Position numbers and translations under genes: made by a program. From Hellea sp039977295 (lineage in GTDB: Bacteria; Pseudomonadota; Alphaproteobacteria; Caulobacterales; Maricaulaceae), in the NCBI GenBank assembly GCA_039977295.1, contig JBDWDN010000011.1:372001-436000 (forward strand): 64,000 bases of DNA, read 5' to 3'. Positions 1 through 9,502 of this stretch are shown in pieces; positions within the stretch are counted from its first letter, which is position 1; every line of letters starts with the position of its first letter. The notes beneath the pieces are model-generated. The model made no database searches. It was given only the letters and a program-made list of their open reading frames with translations, and was not told where the DNA came from.

Positions 1-2
1 CC

Positions 3-410
3 TTTGAGGTAAAGGTCTCGATTGGTGAACGTCCGCAAAAGGAACAAATTGAACGGGCTAATGCTATTGCGCAGGGTCTGCCCGTTCCTGAGCCCAAGCG
101 CAAAGGCCCAAAAGTAAATATCGATACGGGCCTTCAAGTGCTTGATCTGTCATCAGAGTTTCGCTCCGCTATTGGAATGCGGGCTGACCAAGTCGGGATT
201 TATGTTGAATCGGTCACCCCTGGCAGCGGCGCCGAGCAAGGCGGCTTTACGACGGGAATGGTTATTTTAGAGGCTGACGGAACGCCAATGGCAGAAACCG
301 GCTCTCTTAGATCTGTTGTACTCAATGCGCGAATTGCCAATCAAGACGGGCTTATCTTAAATGTGCGCCTGAAAGACGGGCGGGAAACCTATATGGTTTT
401 GCCGCTATAA
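3..410 (+). CDS. Do-type periplasmic serine protease, C-terminal fragment
   Basis: This is the 3' end of a DegP/HtrA-like protease whose start and catalytic domain lie left of the window. The reading frame is open from base 3. The visible part is a linker (VPEPKRKGPKVNID) and one complete PDZ domain with the core SVTPGSGAEQGGF and VILEADGTP, ending in VLPL, as the second PDZ domain of Do proteases ends. Such proteins degrade or refold damaged envelope proteins in the periplasm. A response regulator gene starts 38 bases later, so the protease and the two-component system are probably co-transcribed, as in the CpxRA/DegP arrangement. A second Do-type protease begins at the right end of the window. 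Confidence 0.85.
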   Translation, partial: FEVKVSIGERPQKEQIERANAIAQGLPVPEPKRKGPKVNIDTGLQVLDLSSEFRSAIGMRADQVGIYVESVTPGSGAEQGGFTTGMVILEADGTPMAETGSLRSVVLNARIANQDGLILNVRLKDGRETYMVLPL

Positions 411-448
411 ATAAATTAAAATGGGATGGGGATCTCTAGGAGACTTGA

Positions 449-1120
449 ATGAGAATATTAGTAGTAGAAGATGATGAAGTCGCGGCGGAATATGTTCGCA
501 AGGGCTTGATGGAAGCGGGGCACGTTGTTGATCTCGCCCCCGATGGTGATCTCGGCCTCGAGATGGCCCGCGCGGCAGATTATGATGCGCTCATCCTTGA
601 CCGAATGCTCCCTAAGCGTGACGGCTTGGAGCTACTCGGCGACTTGCGCGAAGACGGCGATGCAACACCTGTGCTTATTTTATCAGCGCTTGGCGAAGTC
701 GACCACCGCGTCGAAGGCTTGCGGGCAGGCGGCGATGATTATCTCGCTAAACCTTATTCCTTCACCGAATTGCTTGCTCGCGTTGAAGCGATTGGTCGCC
801 GCTCCGATCCTACTGCGGCTGTGACGAAGCTAAAAGTTGGTGATTTAGAAATGGATTTGTTGGCGCGAACTGTGCGGCGTTCTGGTCAAAAAGTTTTACT
901 GCAACCGCGCGAGTTTCGCTTGCTGGAATGCCTCATGCGTAATGCGGGCCGTGTTGTGACCCGTACGATGCTACTCGAAAAAGTCTGGGACTATCACTTT
1001 GACCCCCAGACCAATGTTATTGATGTTCATATCTCGCGCTTGCGCGGAAAGATCGACAAAGACTTTGATGAGCCATTGCTACACACTGTGCGCGGCGCTG
1101 GCTATCGTTTACAGGTCTAG
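449..1120 (+). CDS. OmpR/PhoB-family response regulator
   Basis: A 223-residue two-domain response regulator. The receiver domain (about residues 1-115) has the acidic pair VEDD at 7-9, the phosphoacceptor Asp51 in LILDRMLP, Ser/Thr in LILSAL and Lys in YLAKPYS. The C-terminal winged helix (about 128-222) has LLQPREFRLLECLMRNAG and ends in VRGAGYRLQV, typical of OmpR-type DNA binding. It sits between a Do protease and a histidine kinase on the same strand, so it most likely controls an envelope-stress response. CpxR, FeuP or CzcR-type assignments cannot be separated by eye. Confidence 0.95.
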   Translation: MRILVVEDDEVAAEYVRKGLMEAGHVVDLAPDGDLGLEMARAADYDALILDRMLPKRDGLELLGDLREDGDATPVLILSALGEVDHRVEGLRAGGDDYLAKPYSFTELLARVEAIGRRSDPTAAVTKLKVGDLEMDLLARTVRRSGQKVLLQPREFRLLECLMRNAGRVVTRTMLLEKVWDYHFDPQTNVIDVHISRLRGKIDKDFDEPLLHTVRGAGYRLQV

Positions 1121-1123
1121 GTT

Positions 1124-1157
1124 TTGTCAAAACCTTCGTCTTGTCAGAACCTTCGGG
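1124..1157 (+). repeat. 17-bp tandem duplication between regulator and kinase genes
   Basis: Two adjacent 17-base units, TTGTCAAAACCTTCGTC and TTGTCAGAACCTTCGGG, differ at three positions. They fill most of the 58-base gap between the response regulator and its kinase. No function is evident. Confidence 0.6.
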
Positions 1158-1178
1158 GAAGACTAAGTCTCGAAGCCC

Positions 1179-2729
1179 ATGATTGAGGCCATCAAAAAAT
1201 TATCCAGAAATACGCTTTTCAGATTATCTCTGTTGGGCGCATTTTTGTTTGTAATTTCATTGGCTGTGGCATTGGGATATGTTTATTTCGCCACGATTAC
1301 GGCTGAACTCAACCGCGTCGACCGCTCTATTGAAGCGGAAATTTCTGAATTGCAGCAGATATATGATACGGGCGGTTTCGAACGCGTCGAGGTCGCCAGA
1401 GCTCAAGAAATTCTCACGGCTTCGGCCGATTCCGGTGACCCCAAATACCAACAAATTTATAATACGGGCGGATTGGACTCCGTTAGCCGCGCCGTGTTTT
1501 TGCGCGGGGCCAGTTATGAAGGCCTGTATATTCTGCAAACATCACGTTCCGTAAGCGGTAACCTCGGCGAACAAACGGTTCAGACGACGGAAAAAGAAGA
1601 GAGCCTTTTACCAGGTCTGGAAGGCAGAAGCTTTACTAAGTTAAAATTCGTTTACAGCGACCCCCGAAATGAAGATTCCGAGATAAGTGATCGGCGTGGA
1701 CGGGGCATTGCCGGTAACATTTTTCAAAATGAACAACCAGTTGCGGGCATCGTTGTCGGGCGCGATGTCGAGGCCATTACCCGGACAGGTGAGCGTGTCC
1801 AGACGGCTATTTTTACCTCATCTATACTGGCCTTGCTTCTGGGGCTTATTTCCAGTTGGTTTGTGTCCCGCCGTTTTACCCGCCGCGTAGAGGCCTTTAA
1901 CAAACTCGCTGATGATGTGCGATCCGGAAATCTTGATCGTCGAGCACCGCGCAATTACTCCGAAGATGAAATGGATATGCTCGCCGAGCATTTAAATGCG
2001 ATGCTTGATCATATTGACCGGTTGATGAAGGCTATGCGTTACGCGGGGGACAGTGTGGCCCATGACCTTAGAACGCCTTTAACGCGTCTGCGTACCCGCC
2101 TTGAGAGCGCTGCGATTGACTTAGGGGATACGCCCGAAGCCGACACACTCTTTGCCGCTGCGGGAGATGCGAGTGAATTGTTAAAGACTTTTGACGGCGT
2201 GCTCCGTATCGCTCGTCTTGAGGCGGGTGAACGCCGTGAGTTGCTGACGGATGTTGACCCTAAGCCTATGCTAGATGACTTAGCTGAGCTATATGAACCA
2301 GCTTGCGAGGATGCTGGGCTGTCATTCACAAGCGACATCTCAAGCGGTATAATGGTTTTGGCGGACCGCGGGCTTTTATCTCAAGCAGTGTCCAACCTCA
2401 TAGAGAATGCGATTAAATATACGCCCAAAGGCGGGAAAATTCACTTATGCCTTACGAAGAATAAAATGGGGCGCGCGGAAATTTCAATTACAGATGATGG
2501 CCCTGGGATTCCTGCAGAAGACCGCGAACGGGTTAAAGAGCGTTTCGTGAGATTGGATAAGAGCCGCACCTTGCCCGGAAGTGGTCTTGGCTTGGCCTTG
2601 GTTGACGCCGTTGCAGACCTTCACCGCGCCGAATTCATTATGAGCCCAGGTCTTGGAGTGACGGAAGAAATTCCGGGCCTAAAAGCGGCCTTAGTCCTGC
2701 CGCGCCGCAAAAGCTTAAAAAGTAAATAG
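1179..2729 (+). CDS. Membrane sensor histidine kinase with HAMP domain
   Basis: A 516-residue partner of the preceding response regulator. It has a transmembrane segment near residues 15-38, a periplasmic sensor region of about 170 residues, a second transmembrane helix near 208-228 and a HAMP linker (RRFTRRVEAFNKLADDV). The phosphoacceptor His is near residue 293 in SVAHDLRTPLTRLR. The ATPase domain has an N box NLIENAIKYTPKGG near 405 and G boxes DDGPGIP and GSGLGLALV. The HDLRTP motif and short ATPase domain match Cpx/Czc-type kinases. The sensed signal is unknown. The gene ends facing the next kinase gene, transcribed the other way. Confidence 0.95.
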   Translation: MIEAIKKLSRNTLFRLSLLGAFLFVISLAVALGYVYFATITAELNRVDRSIEAEISELQQIYDTGGFERVEVARAQEILTASADSGDPKYQQIYNTGGLDSVSRAVFLRGASYEGLYILQTSRSVSGNLGEQTVQTTEKEESLLPGLEGRSFTKLKFVYSDPRNEDSEISDRRGRGIAGNIFQNEQPVAGIVVGRDVEAITRTGERVQTAIFTSSILALLLGLISSWFVSRRFTRRVEAFNKLADDVRSGNLDRRAPRNYSEDEMDMLAEHLNAMLDHIDRLMKAMRYAGDSVAHDLRTPLTRLRTRLESAAIDLGDTPEADTLFAAAGDASELLKTFDGVLRIARLEAGERRELLTDVDPKPMLDDLAELYEPACEDAGLSFTSDISSGIMVLADRGLLSQAVSNLIENAIKYTPKGGKIHLCLTKNKMGRAEISITDDGPGIPAEDRERVKERFVRLDKSRTLPGSGLGLALVDAVADLHRAEFIMSPGLGVTEEIPGLKAALVLPRRKSLKSK

Positions 2730-2732
2730 GTC

Positions 2733-2764
2733 AAAAGGAGCCGCCTTTGAGCGGAGCCTCTTTT
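2733..2764. terminator. Possible bidirectional terminator between convergent kinase genes
   Basis: An imperfect hairpin has AAAAG paired with CTTTT on the outside and CCGC with GCGG inside. It lies between the stop codons of the two convergent kinase genes. A/T runs on both sides could serve both strands, but the stem is interrupted, so the call is weak. Confidence 0.35.
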
Positions 2765-5570
2765 ACGCTGCCGGGTTCTTTCTTTCCGGCGCAGGGGCAA
2801 TGTGTTGCGGCGGCGAGGGCTGTGTCGGCGCGGCATGCGGAACAAAGTTTGTTGGCGGCGGAGGCGCGTCTGTCGGGGCTGGCGGCGTAAAGGGGTCAAT
2901 CTCCCCTTGGGTCAGAACATCTGCAATATCTTGGGCGAGGCGGGAAATTTCATTTCCGACTTCGTTACTGCCCTGAACAACTTTTACCTCTGGCGGACGA
3001 TTTGGTAACGTAAAGATAACGGTGGTGCCTTGGCCGACCACAGATTCTATTGTGAAATTACCGCCATGCAATTCTACTAAGGATTTTGACAGTGCAAGGC
3101 CGAGCCCTGTTCCTTCATGCTGGCGGGAATGCTGACTATCAATTTGCTCAAAGGGTTGCGCAAGACGTGCGATGTCTTCTTGCGATATGCCAATCCCCGT
3201 ATCAGAAACACGAATAATAAGTCCCGCAGATTTGGGCTCGACGGCGATAGTGACAACGCCGCCTTCTGGCGTGAACTTGATAGCGTTGGTGGCGAGGTTC
3301 AAAAGAATTTGTTTCACGGCCCGTGGGTCGGCTTCGATCTCAGGAACGATGTCCTCTTCATAAACTAATTTGAGACGGTTCTCTTCGGCGCGGCCACGCA
3401 CAATACGAATGACTTGAGATACCATGTCATTCATCTGCATGGCTTCGCTGTTTAGTGTCATCTTACCAGCTTCAATTTTTGACATGTCTAGAATATCATT
3501 AATCAGCGAGAGAAGGTGCTGCCCTGAAAACAGGATATCATTCACATATTCAGCATAACGCGGATCCCCTAGGGGGCCAAATAGTTCTTTTTTCATTATA
3601 TCCGAAAAGCCGTTAATCGCATTAAGAGGCGTGCGCAATTCATGACTCATATTTGCTAAAAACTCCGACTTAGACTGGTTGGCTTCCTCAGCACGAATTT
3701 TCTCTTGTTCATAATTTTCGGCCAATTCGACGATACGCACCTGGGATTTTTTCAAAACAGAGATTGTCTTTTGCAGAGCATCTTGGTTTGTTTGGAGTTG
3801 ATGTTCTCTCGTACGGATAGCCGTAACCTCTGTTCCAATTGAAACGCGCCCGCCATCAGCCGTTTGCGTCTCCAGGTAGCGAATCCAGCGGCCATCTTTG
3901 AGGTGAATTTCGGAGCCGATGCCATCCGCCAAAGGTATGATGTTTTTGATTGTGTTGTTTGCGTGGTAATTAATGGTCGCGTAGTCCAACCCTTGCTGTA
4001 AATTACCAGGTTGAAATCCGAAAAATTCTTCAAATTTATTATTCCATAAAACAAGACGGTCAAGTTGATCCCAGATGACGAAGCTATCATTCATTGACCT
4101 AAGCGCGTCAAAGAGACGTGCTTCCGCTGACTGTAGCCGTGCTTGCGCGCCGCGCATTTCCGTGACGTCTAGGGCCATGCCGATAACAACTTTAGCTTGG
4201 TCGGATCCGCGCACTGAGGGGCGGCCGCGGCAGGCGAGTGAAATAGGGAGGTGTGCTGCGCTGACATCAATATCAAATTGACCATTTACATGGGCGCGGC
4301 GAACGAATGATAGGAGCTTTTCTCGGTCATCGGCGTTAAATAATCCCAAGAATTGCGGCATGGAGAGCGTTTGCTCTTTTGCGGGAAGCCCGAGTAGGCT
4401 AGCGAGGGAACGGCTGATATAGGCTTGATTGCTCACCAAATCGAGTTCCCACACACCGCCGCGAGAGCCGTCAATGGCGGCGCGGTAGCGTTGTTGGGAA
4501 ACTTCGTCTTCAGCTTTCTTCTCTCGCAATGTTCGAATTTGCTGCATCATATTGCGCAACAAAGTCCAGACGAGCCAAGCTGTTCCTGCAAATAGCAGCG
4601 TAAATAGAAGGATATTATTCAGGAGATCTGGTGATAGACCTCTCGGGTGCGTTTCAATAACGGCAATGTAAGATTTCGGGCCGCCAGCTGGGACGCGAGC
4701 CGATGAAAGCCACGTTTTGGCATCTCCGTTATTATGGGAAAATATTTGGCTGACCTCATTCGACTTCGCGATAGAATCGAGCTTGTTTTTTGTGATACCG
4801 TAAAATTGAGTCGCGCCTTGTTGACCAAGAGCAGCGGGGCCATCAACGACGCGCCCACCTGCAAGAATGACAGAGAGATTGGTATCGCTTGAATTGACCA
4901 ATGTTCCAGCTTTAAGCGCGACTACAAGGTAGCTGTCCGACATTCGGCGAATAATGACAGGATTGATGGTTCCATCGGCCGCGATGTCGGACGTAATGCG
5001 AAGACCGCCATTGTCAATCTGCCTGCGATCTATGCGGGCCAGATAGGGACCGGCTTTTGGTGTATCAGCAACGACATTTCCTGAGGCATCAATGATTGCC
5101 GCGCCAATGGTTTGTTGTCCGCGGGACACGAAATTAATGATCTGAGATGGACTTCCCTTGAGCGAGAGAGCGGTCTCTATCCATGCAATCTCGCTTTCGA
5201 GTGACCGGGCAACATTGTTTGCTTTGCTTTTGACTTCGGATTGATAATTTTCTGTTTCACTTTTTCTGTAATGGGTGTGATCGTTGTAAAGCTTTGTTGA
5301 CGCCAAAATCAAAAACAGCGCAAAAAAGGCTAGGGAACTTATCAGTAGATTTCGAATTGAATCTTGCCCTACTGTTCTGGATAGGACGTCATATTGTTTG
5401 GAGAGGCGATTTGATTGACGGGTCGGAATGATTTCAAACGCTGCATGCGGAGCGTTTTGCTGCGGGCGTTGAGACTCTGGGGTAGGAACAGGGCCTGGAA
5501 GCGGCGCATTTTGCGTCGCGCTTTGAGGCGAATAAGCTGGGATGTGTTGATTAACTGAACCTGTACGCAC
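2763..5570 (-). CDS. PAS-domain sensor histidine kinase, PleC/DivJ-like
   Basis: A 935-residue kinase. The N-terminus is Pro/Gln-rich and cytoplasmic. Transmembrane helices near residues 75-97 and 320-343 enclose a sensor region of about 220 residues. Two PAS-like domains follow (about 360-470 and 480-590), then a short coiled coil. The dimerisation domain SEFLANMSHELRTPLNAING puts the phosphorylated His near 642, and the next stretch (FSDIMKKELFGPLG) is the form seen in PleC/DivJ kinases of Caulobacterales. The ATPase domain has NLATNAIKFTPEGG, DTGIGI and GTGLGLALSKSLV. There is no receiver domain. The tail is Pro-rich. The start is GTG, supported by GAGGG seven bases upstream. A cell-cycle role is inferred only from similarity. 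Confidence 0.9.
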   Translation of the reverse strand: MRTGSVNQHIPAYSPQSATQNAPLPGPVPTPESQRPQQNAPHAAFEIIPTRQSNRLSKQYDVLSRTVGQDSIRNLLISSLAFFALFLILASTKLYNDHTHYRKSETENYQSEVKSKANNVARSLESEIAWIETALSLKGSPSQIINFVSRGQQTIGAAIIDASGNVVADTPKAGPYLARIDRRQIDNGGLRITSDIAADGTINPVIIRRMSDSYLVVALKAGTLVNSSDTNLSVILAGGRVVDGPAALGQQGATQFYGITKNKLDSIAKSNEVSQIFSHNNGDAKTWLSSARVPAGGPKSYIAVIETHPRGLSPDLLNNILLFTLLFAGTAWLVWTLLRNMMQQIRTLREKKAEDEVSQQRYRAAIDGSRGGVWELDLVSNQAYISRSLASLLGLPAKEQTLSMPQFLGLFNADDREKLLSFVRRAHVNGQFDIDVSAAHLPISLACRGRPSVRGSDQAKVVIGMALDVTEMRGAQARLQSAEARLFDALRSMNDSFVIWDQLDRLVLWNNKFEEFFGFQPGNLQQGLDYATINYHANNTIKNIIPLADGIGSEIHLKDGRWIRYLETQTADGGRVSIGTEVTAIRTREHQLQTNQDALQKTISVLKKSQVRIVELAENYEQEKIRAEEANQSKSEFLANMSHELRTPLNAINGFSDIMKKELFGPLGDPRYAEYVNDILFSGQHLLSLINDILDMSKIEAGKMTLNSEAMQMNDMVSQVIRIVRGRAEENRLKLVYEEDIVPEIEADPRAVKQILLNLATNAIKFTPEGGVVTIAVEPKSAGLIIRVSDTGIGISQEDIARLAQPFEQIDSQHSRQHEGTGLGLALSKSLVELHGGNFTIESVVGQGTTVIFTLPNRPPEVKVVQGSNEVGNEISRLAQDIADVLTQGEIDPFTPPAPTDAPPPPTNFVPHAAPTQPSPPQHIAPAPERKNPAA

Positions 5571-5691
5571 GGTAGTCCCTCTAATTCTTTATCGAATCAC
5601 ATATAAACGACTAAAATGCTTCGTTTTATAAGTCGAACAAAACGTGGTTAATTTTCGATTTAAATTCCAGAAAAAATGGCAAAAAAACCCG

Positions 5692-6417
5692 CTAAATCCG
5701 CGTTTCGGCCTCTGGTTTGCCGATTGTGTAGCCTTGGGCGGCATCGAAGCCCAACCTTGTCACAAAATCCTTGAGTTCCTCGGTTTCGACGCCCTCAGCA
5801 ATAAACCGAACGTCTAAGGCTTCTCGAAGTGATAAAAGAGCGATAAGAATTGCGCGGTCGCGCATTGAATTCAGCGCTGCGGCCACGAAGCCGCCATCAA
5901 TTTTAAGCCAGTTTGCGGGCAGGGCGCGCAAATAGCGAATAGACGCGGCTCCGGCGCCAACATCATCCAAACACACAGGATGACCGCGGGTTTTTAACTC
6001 CGTTAATAGGCTTTCGGCCAACGCAAGGTCATGCATGTCCCAGCTTTCAGTTAATTCAAGAATGAGCTTTGTCGGTGAAGCTTCGAGAGCGGTTAAGCAA
6101 GCCAAGACGGATCCTTTGAAAGCGGCTTTATCAACCGAAGCGCCAGAGAGGTTTATGGCGATACCGATACCCGTTGGGTCTTCATTTAAAACGAGTATGG
6201 CCTGAGCCAACATAGAGAGGTCAAGGTCGCGGATAACTCCGGATAATTCAGCGGGTCGAAGCACGCCCTCAGTTTCGGCTTCATGGTCAAAGCGCACCAA
6301 CCATTCATAGTGGTGAATGTGCCCGTCTTTTAGATCGACAATGGGTTGACGCAGCACTGAATAGCGCTGTTCAGAGATGTGAGTTCGAAACCCATCGGCT
6401 GTACGTATATCTACCAT
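5692..6417 (-). CDS. EAL-domain protein, putative c-di-GMP phosphodiesterase
   Basis: A stand-alone EAL domain of about 241 residues without GGDEF, PAS or membrane parts. The signature EAL is EWL here, but the metal and substrate residues look intact: Asn in AINLS, Glu in LELTES, the Asp pair in LDDVGAG, Lys in LKIDG, Glu in AEGVE and Gln in AQGYTIGKP. It could therefore hydrolyse c-di-GMP, although DDFGTG has become DDVGAG. I place the start at the ATG at 6417 (MVDIRTADG); the TTG at 6432 is an alternative. It is monocistronic between the PAS kinase and pepN. Confidence 0.88.
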   Translation of the reverse strand: MVDIRTADGFRTHISEQRYSVLRQPIVDLKDGHIHHYEWLVRFDHEAETEGVLRPAELSGVIRDLDLSMLAQAILVLNEDPTGIGIAINLSGASVDKAAFKGSVLACLTALEASPTKLILELTESWDMHDLALAESLLTELKTRGHPVCLDDVGAGAASIRYLRALPANWLKIDGGFVAAALNSMRDRAILIALLSLREALDVRFIAEGVETEELKDFVTRLGFDAAQGYTIGKPEAETRI

Positions 6418-6512
6418 GCCGCCCCATAGCAAAACTAAGTGAAGATATTCTTAGTGCCGTGAGCTTTAGGAAGAATTTAACGAAGGGATAAGGATAATCA
6501 TTATCCCAGAAA

Positions 6513-9122
6513 TCATCCAAGCGTTTTCGTTGCAATCTCCAAGACATTTTTTGAAGGCTTAGAATTGATAACGTTTCGCAATTGCTCTTTAATTTGGCCT
6601 TGTCTCTGGTCGTCAAGTTTGCGCCAAATTTCATAGACGCCTAACAACCGCGCGGCAACTGATGGGTTGCGGCTATCCATGTCCAAAACTTGCTCTGTGA
6701 AGAAATCATATCCTGCGCCGCTAACATGGTGAAAGAGGTGTGGATTGCTCATCGCGAACCCGCCGACGAGGGCCCGGGCGCGGTTAGGATTGCGCGAGTC
6801 AAAGGCATCATGCTGCGTCAGTTTACGAATAGCGGCAACGCCTTCAGGGTGCTTGCGCCCAGCTTGAACCGCGAACCATTTGTCGATAACCAGCGGATTA
6901 TCTTTCCACTTATTATAAAAATCTTCCATGGATTGATCGATGCGGCGACCGCCTAATTTATCTAAAGTGATCAGAGCTGAGAGCTCATCCGTCATATTAG
7001 TGGCGGTGTTAAATTGCGAAATTGCGAGCGGCGCGGCGACGGGATCTTGACGCGACGCGAGTAAAGCTAAGCAGCGGTTTTTCAACGAACGCCGACCTGC
7101 AGCTTGTGCATTAGGGCTAAAGGGGCCGTCATCTTTCAAGCTGTGATAGGTCTGAATAAGATCAGCTTTCGCTTCATCTGCTAGCGCTCTGTTGAGCCAA
7201 CTCCCCGCAAGATTTACGGCAATAGGGTCTGCTTGAGGCAGGCTTTGCATGACATCCATATTTGACGGGATTGTTAGCGCTAAGGCTTTGAAGTTATTGT
7301 CAAAATTAACATCTAATAAGGTGCTTTTTAGAGCCCTAACATATCCGCGAAGCGCCATATTTGGTCTGGGCATCTGGCCGCTTTCAATGGCTTTTGTCAT
7401 ATCGCCCATAAGCTTTCGGGCCAGGGCTTGCCCTGCTTCCCAGCGGTTAAACGCATTGGGGTCGTTCGCCATAAGGCGCAGCGCATCTTTGGAGTTCTGA
7501 TTGCTATGAAGAATGGCCGGAGCGGAAAAATCTTGTAAAACGGACAGACTATAATCCTTTCCGCGCAGCGGTAATGAGATATTGGTTTTGTCTGCCGTTA
7601 GGACCGTCATCTGAGGCTCAGTGAGGGGGCCGTCATCGCCAATGGCTTGCCATTTAATGGGCAATATCACGGATTTTTTAATGGCCTGTCCGGGCGTCGC
7701 TGGCGTCTTTTGCTCAAAGGTAATGACATCTGCGTTAACTTGACTATCAGTACCCTGCGAGCGCGTGACCCGAATGTGAGGCGTTCCAGCCTGTTCATAC
7801 CAGCGCATAAATTGAGAGAGGTCTTGACCTGAACTTGCTTCAAAACTCGTGAGAAATTGTTCAATTGTTGCGGCCGTTCCGTCTAGCGTTTTAAAGTAAT
7901 GATCACAGCCTTTACGGAATTCCTTTGCGCCTAAAATCGTTTTGAGCATACGGATGAGTTCTGCGCCTTTTTCGTAAATTGTTGCCGTGTAGAAATTATC
8001 AATTTTGACAAACTGATTGGGCCGCACGGGATGGGCGAGCGGGCCCGCATCTTCTGGGAATTGCCGTCCGCGCAGGGCTCGGACGTCCTTAATACGCTGC
8101 ACGGCTGCGCCGCGTTGATCTGCTGAGAACTCCTGATCGCGGAAAACGGTGAAGCCTTCCTTGAGGCAGAGCTGGAACCAATCGCGGCAGGTAATGCGGT
8201 TTCCCGTCCAATTGTGAAAATACTCATGCGCGACAACAGACTCGATGCGTTCAAAGTTCATATCGGTGGCGCTCTCGCCATCGGCTAAGAGGAGCGCAGA
8301 GTTAAAAATGTTTAGTCCCTTATTTTCCATCGCGCCGAAATTGAAATCACGCACGGCGACAATCATGAAACGGTCGAGGTCATATTCGCGGCCAAAAGCA
8401 TCTTCATCCCATTTCATCGATCGGATGAGGCTGTCCATAGCGTATTCGGCGCGCGGTGCGTCCCCAGGGTCGACATAGATCGTCAGCGGAATATGCCGCC
8501 CGCTCATCGTCGTGAAGCTATCTTCCAAAATATCAAATTGTCCCGCGACAAGGGCGAAAAGATAAGCTGGCTTGGGGAAGGGGTCTTCCCAAATGGCGAA
8601 ATGCTGCGTCTCTCCGATATCGCCGCTTTCGATCATATTTCCATTGGCGAGAAGGTAAGGGTATTGCGTTTTATCGCCTGTGATTTTGACGGTGAAAACT
8701 GAGAGAACATCGGGACGGTCAGGATAAAAGGTAATGCGGCGAAAACCTTCGGCTTCGCATTGCGTACAGAACCGTCCGCCAGACACATAAAGCCCCATCA
8801 GCGTTGAATTGGCGGCAGGGTTACATGTGTTCTCAATCTCAAGCGTGAAATTGTCGGCCAGGTCATCGATGATAAGCTGGGTTTGGGTAAGCTTATACTC
8901 ACGGCGTTTCAGGTCGCGCCCATCAAGCTTAACGGATTTAAGCGCAATTTCATCACCGTCTAAAATAAGCGGCCCAGCAGCCACCCGTGAAATTTTCAGC
9001 GTGCTTTTCACCACAGTCTTTTTCGGTTCCAGATCAAAATCTAGATAAACGCTTTCAATCTTAAAATTAGGCGGCGTGTAATCAGAGAGCTTGGTCACGG
9101 TCGGAGCTGTTTCAGTGCGCAT
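6513..9122 (-). CDS. pepN: Aminopeptidase N, M1 family
   Basis: An 869-residue M1 zinc aminopeptidase that removes N-terminal residues from peptides, normally in the cytoplasm. The exopeptidase motif GAMENKGLNIFN is near residue 264 and the zinc motif HEYFHNW near 297, with the third ligand Glu in LKEGFTVFRD. Length and the C-terminal helical region (WLNRALADEAKADL) agree with PepN of proteobacteria. I chose the ATG at 9122 because AAGGA lies just upstream; an in-frame extension to 9173 would add a Pro-rich leader (MYLPPPPP) and is unlikely. Confidence 0.95.
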   Translation of the reverse strand: MRTETAPTVTKLSDYTPPNFKIESVYLDFDLEPKKTVVKSTLKISRVAAGPLILDGDEIALKSVKLDGRDLKRREYKLTQTQLIIDDLADNFTLEIENTCNPAANSTLMGLYVSGGRFCTQCEAEGFRRITFYPDRPDVLSVFTVKITGDKTQYPYLLANGNMIESGDIGETQHFAIWEDPFPKPAYLFALVAGQFDILEDSFTTMSGRHIPLTIYVDPGDAPRAEYAMDSLIRSMKWDEDAFGREYDLDRFMIVAVRDFNFGAMENKGLNIFNSALLLADGESATDMNFERIESVVAHEYFHNWTGNRITCRDWFQLCLKEGFTVFRDQEFSADQRGAAVQRIKDVRALRGRQFPEDAGPLAHPVRPNQFVKIDNFYTATIYEKGAELIRMLKTILGAKEFRKGCDHYFKTLDGTAATIEQFLTSFEASSGQDLSQFMRWYEQAGTPHIRVTRSQGTDSQVNADVITFEQKTPATPGQAIKKSVILPIKWQAIGDDGPLTEPQMTVLTADKTNISLPLRGKDYSLSVLQDFSAPAILHSNQNSKDALRLMANDPNAFNRWEAGQALARKLMGDMTKAIESGQMPRPNMALRGYVRALKSTLLDVNFDNNFKALALTIPSNMDVMQSLPQADPIAVNLAGSWLNRALADEAKADLIQTYHSLKDDGPFSPNAQAAGRRSLKNRCLALLASRQDPVAAPLAISQFNTATNMTDELSALITLDKLGGRRIDQSMEDFYNKWKDNPLVIDKWFAVQAGRKHPEGVAAIRKLTQHDAFDSRNPNRARALVGGFAMSNPHLFHHVSGAGYDFFTEQVLDMDSRNPSVAARLLGVYEIWRKLDDQRQGQIKEQLRNVINSKPSKNVLEIATKTLG

Positions 9123-9282
9123 GGGGAGTCCTTTTCTTAAGGCTATATGTGGCGGGGGGGGAGGTAAATACAAGGGTTAAGTCAGTCATTACTTAAGGTT
9201 CAATCCCATCTTTGGACTTCGGCGCATTTTCTTACGCTCCACCTCATTATAAGAATAGAGAATTATAACGAAATGGAAAGAA

Positions 9283-9404
9283 GTAGGGTGAATTAGGCTG
9301 CGTTTACGAGAGTAAACGCTGACGTAATCCACCATTTTATTATGTTCTGTTCGCGGTGGATTACGCCCGCATTTTCAAAGAAAATGCGAGCTAAGCCACC
9401 CTAC
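9283..9404. repeat. Cloverleaf-like intergenic repeat element
   Basis: The 380 bases between pepN and bipA hold no gene but contain a 122-base structure with four perfect stems. The outer stem is GTAGGGTG (9283-9290) with CACCCTAC (9397-9404). Inside are a GCGTTTAC/GTAAACGC hairpin with a GAGA loop (9300-9319), an 11-bp stem CGTAATCCACC/GGTGGATTACG (9323-9333 with 9355-9365), and a CGCATTTT/AAAATGCG hairpin (9368-9388). The GTAGGGTG...CGTAATCCACC wording resembles a widely dispersed bacterial palindromic repeat. Whether it is copied elsewhere in this genome cannot be seen here. Confidence 0.75.
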
Positions 9405-9502
9405 GCTCTATGTTCAGAACCGTTCACACTGAAACTAATCCTTGCCTTTTAGCGTCTATCCGCTAGTGCCACGCACAAACGTAAAACCTAGGCTTTCTCG
9501 CT

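Noticed and set aside
5571..5691. CtrA box upstream of the PAS kinase
   Set aside because: TTAA and TTAA near 5650 are separated by eight bases, not seven, and lie downstream of the kinase start on its other side.
9283..9404. Cloverleaf as a tRNA or tRNA-like gene
   Set aside because: No CCA-compatible acceptor, no T-loop GTTC and no 7-base anticodon loop; stems are too long.
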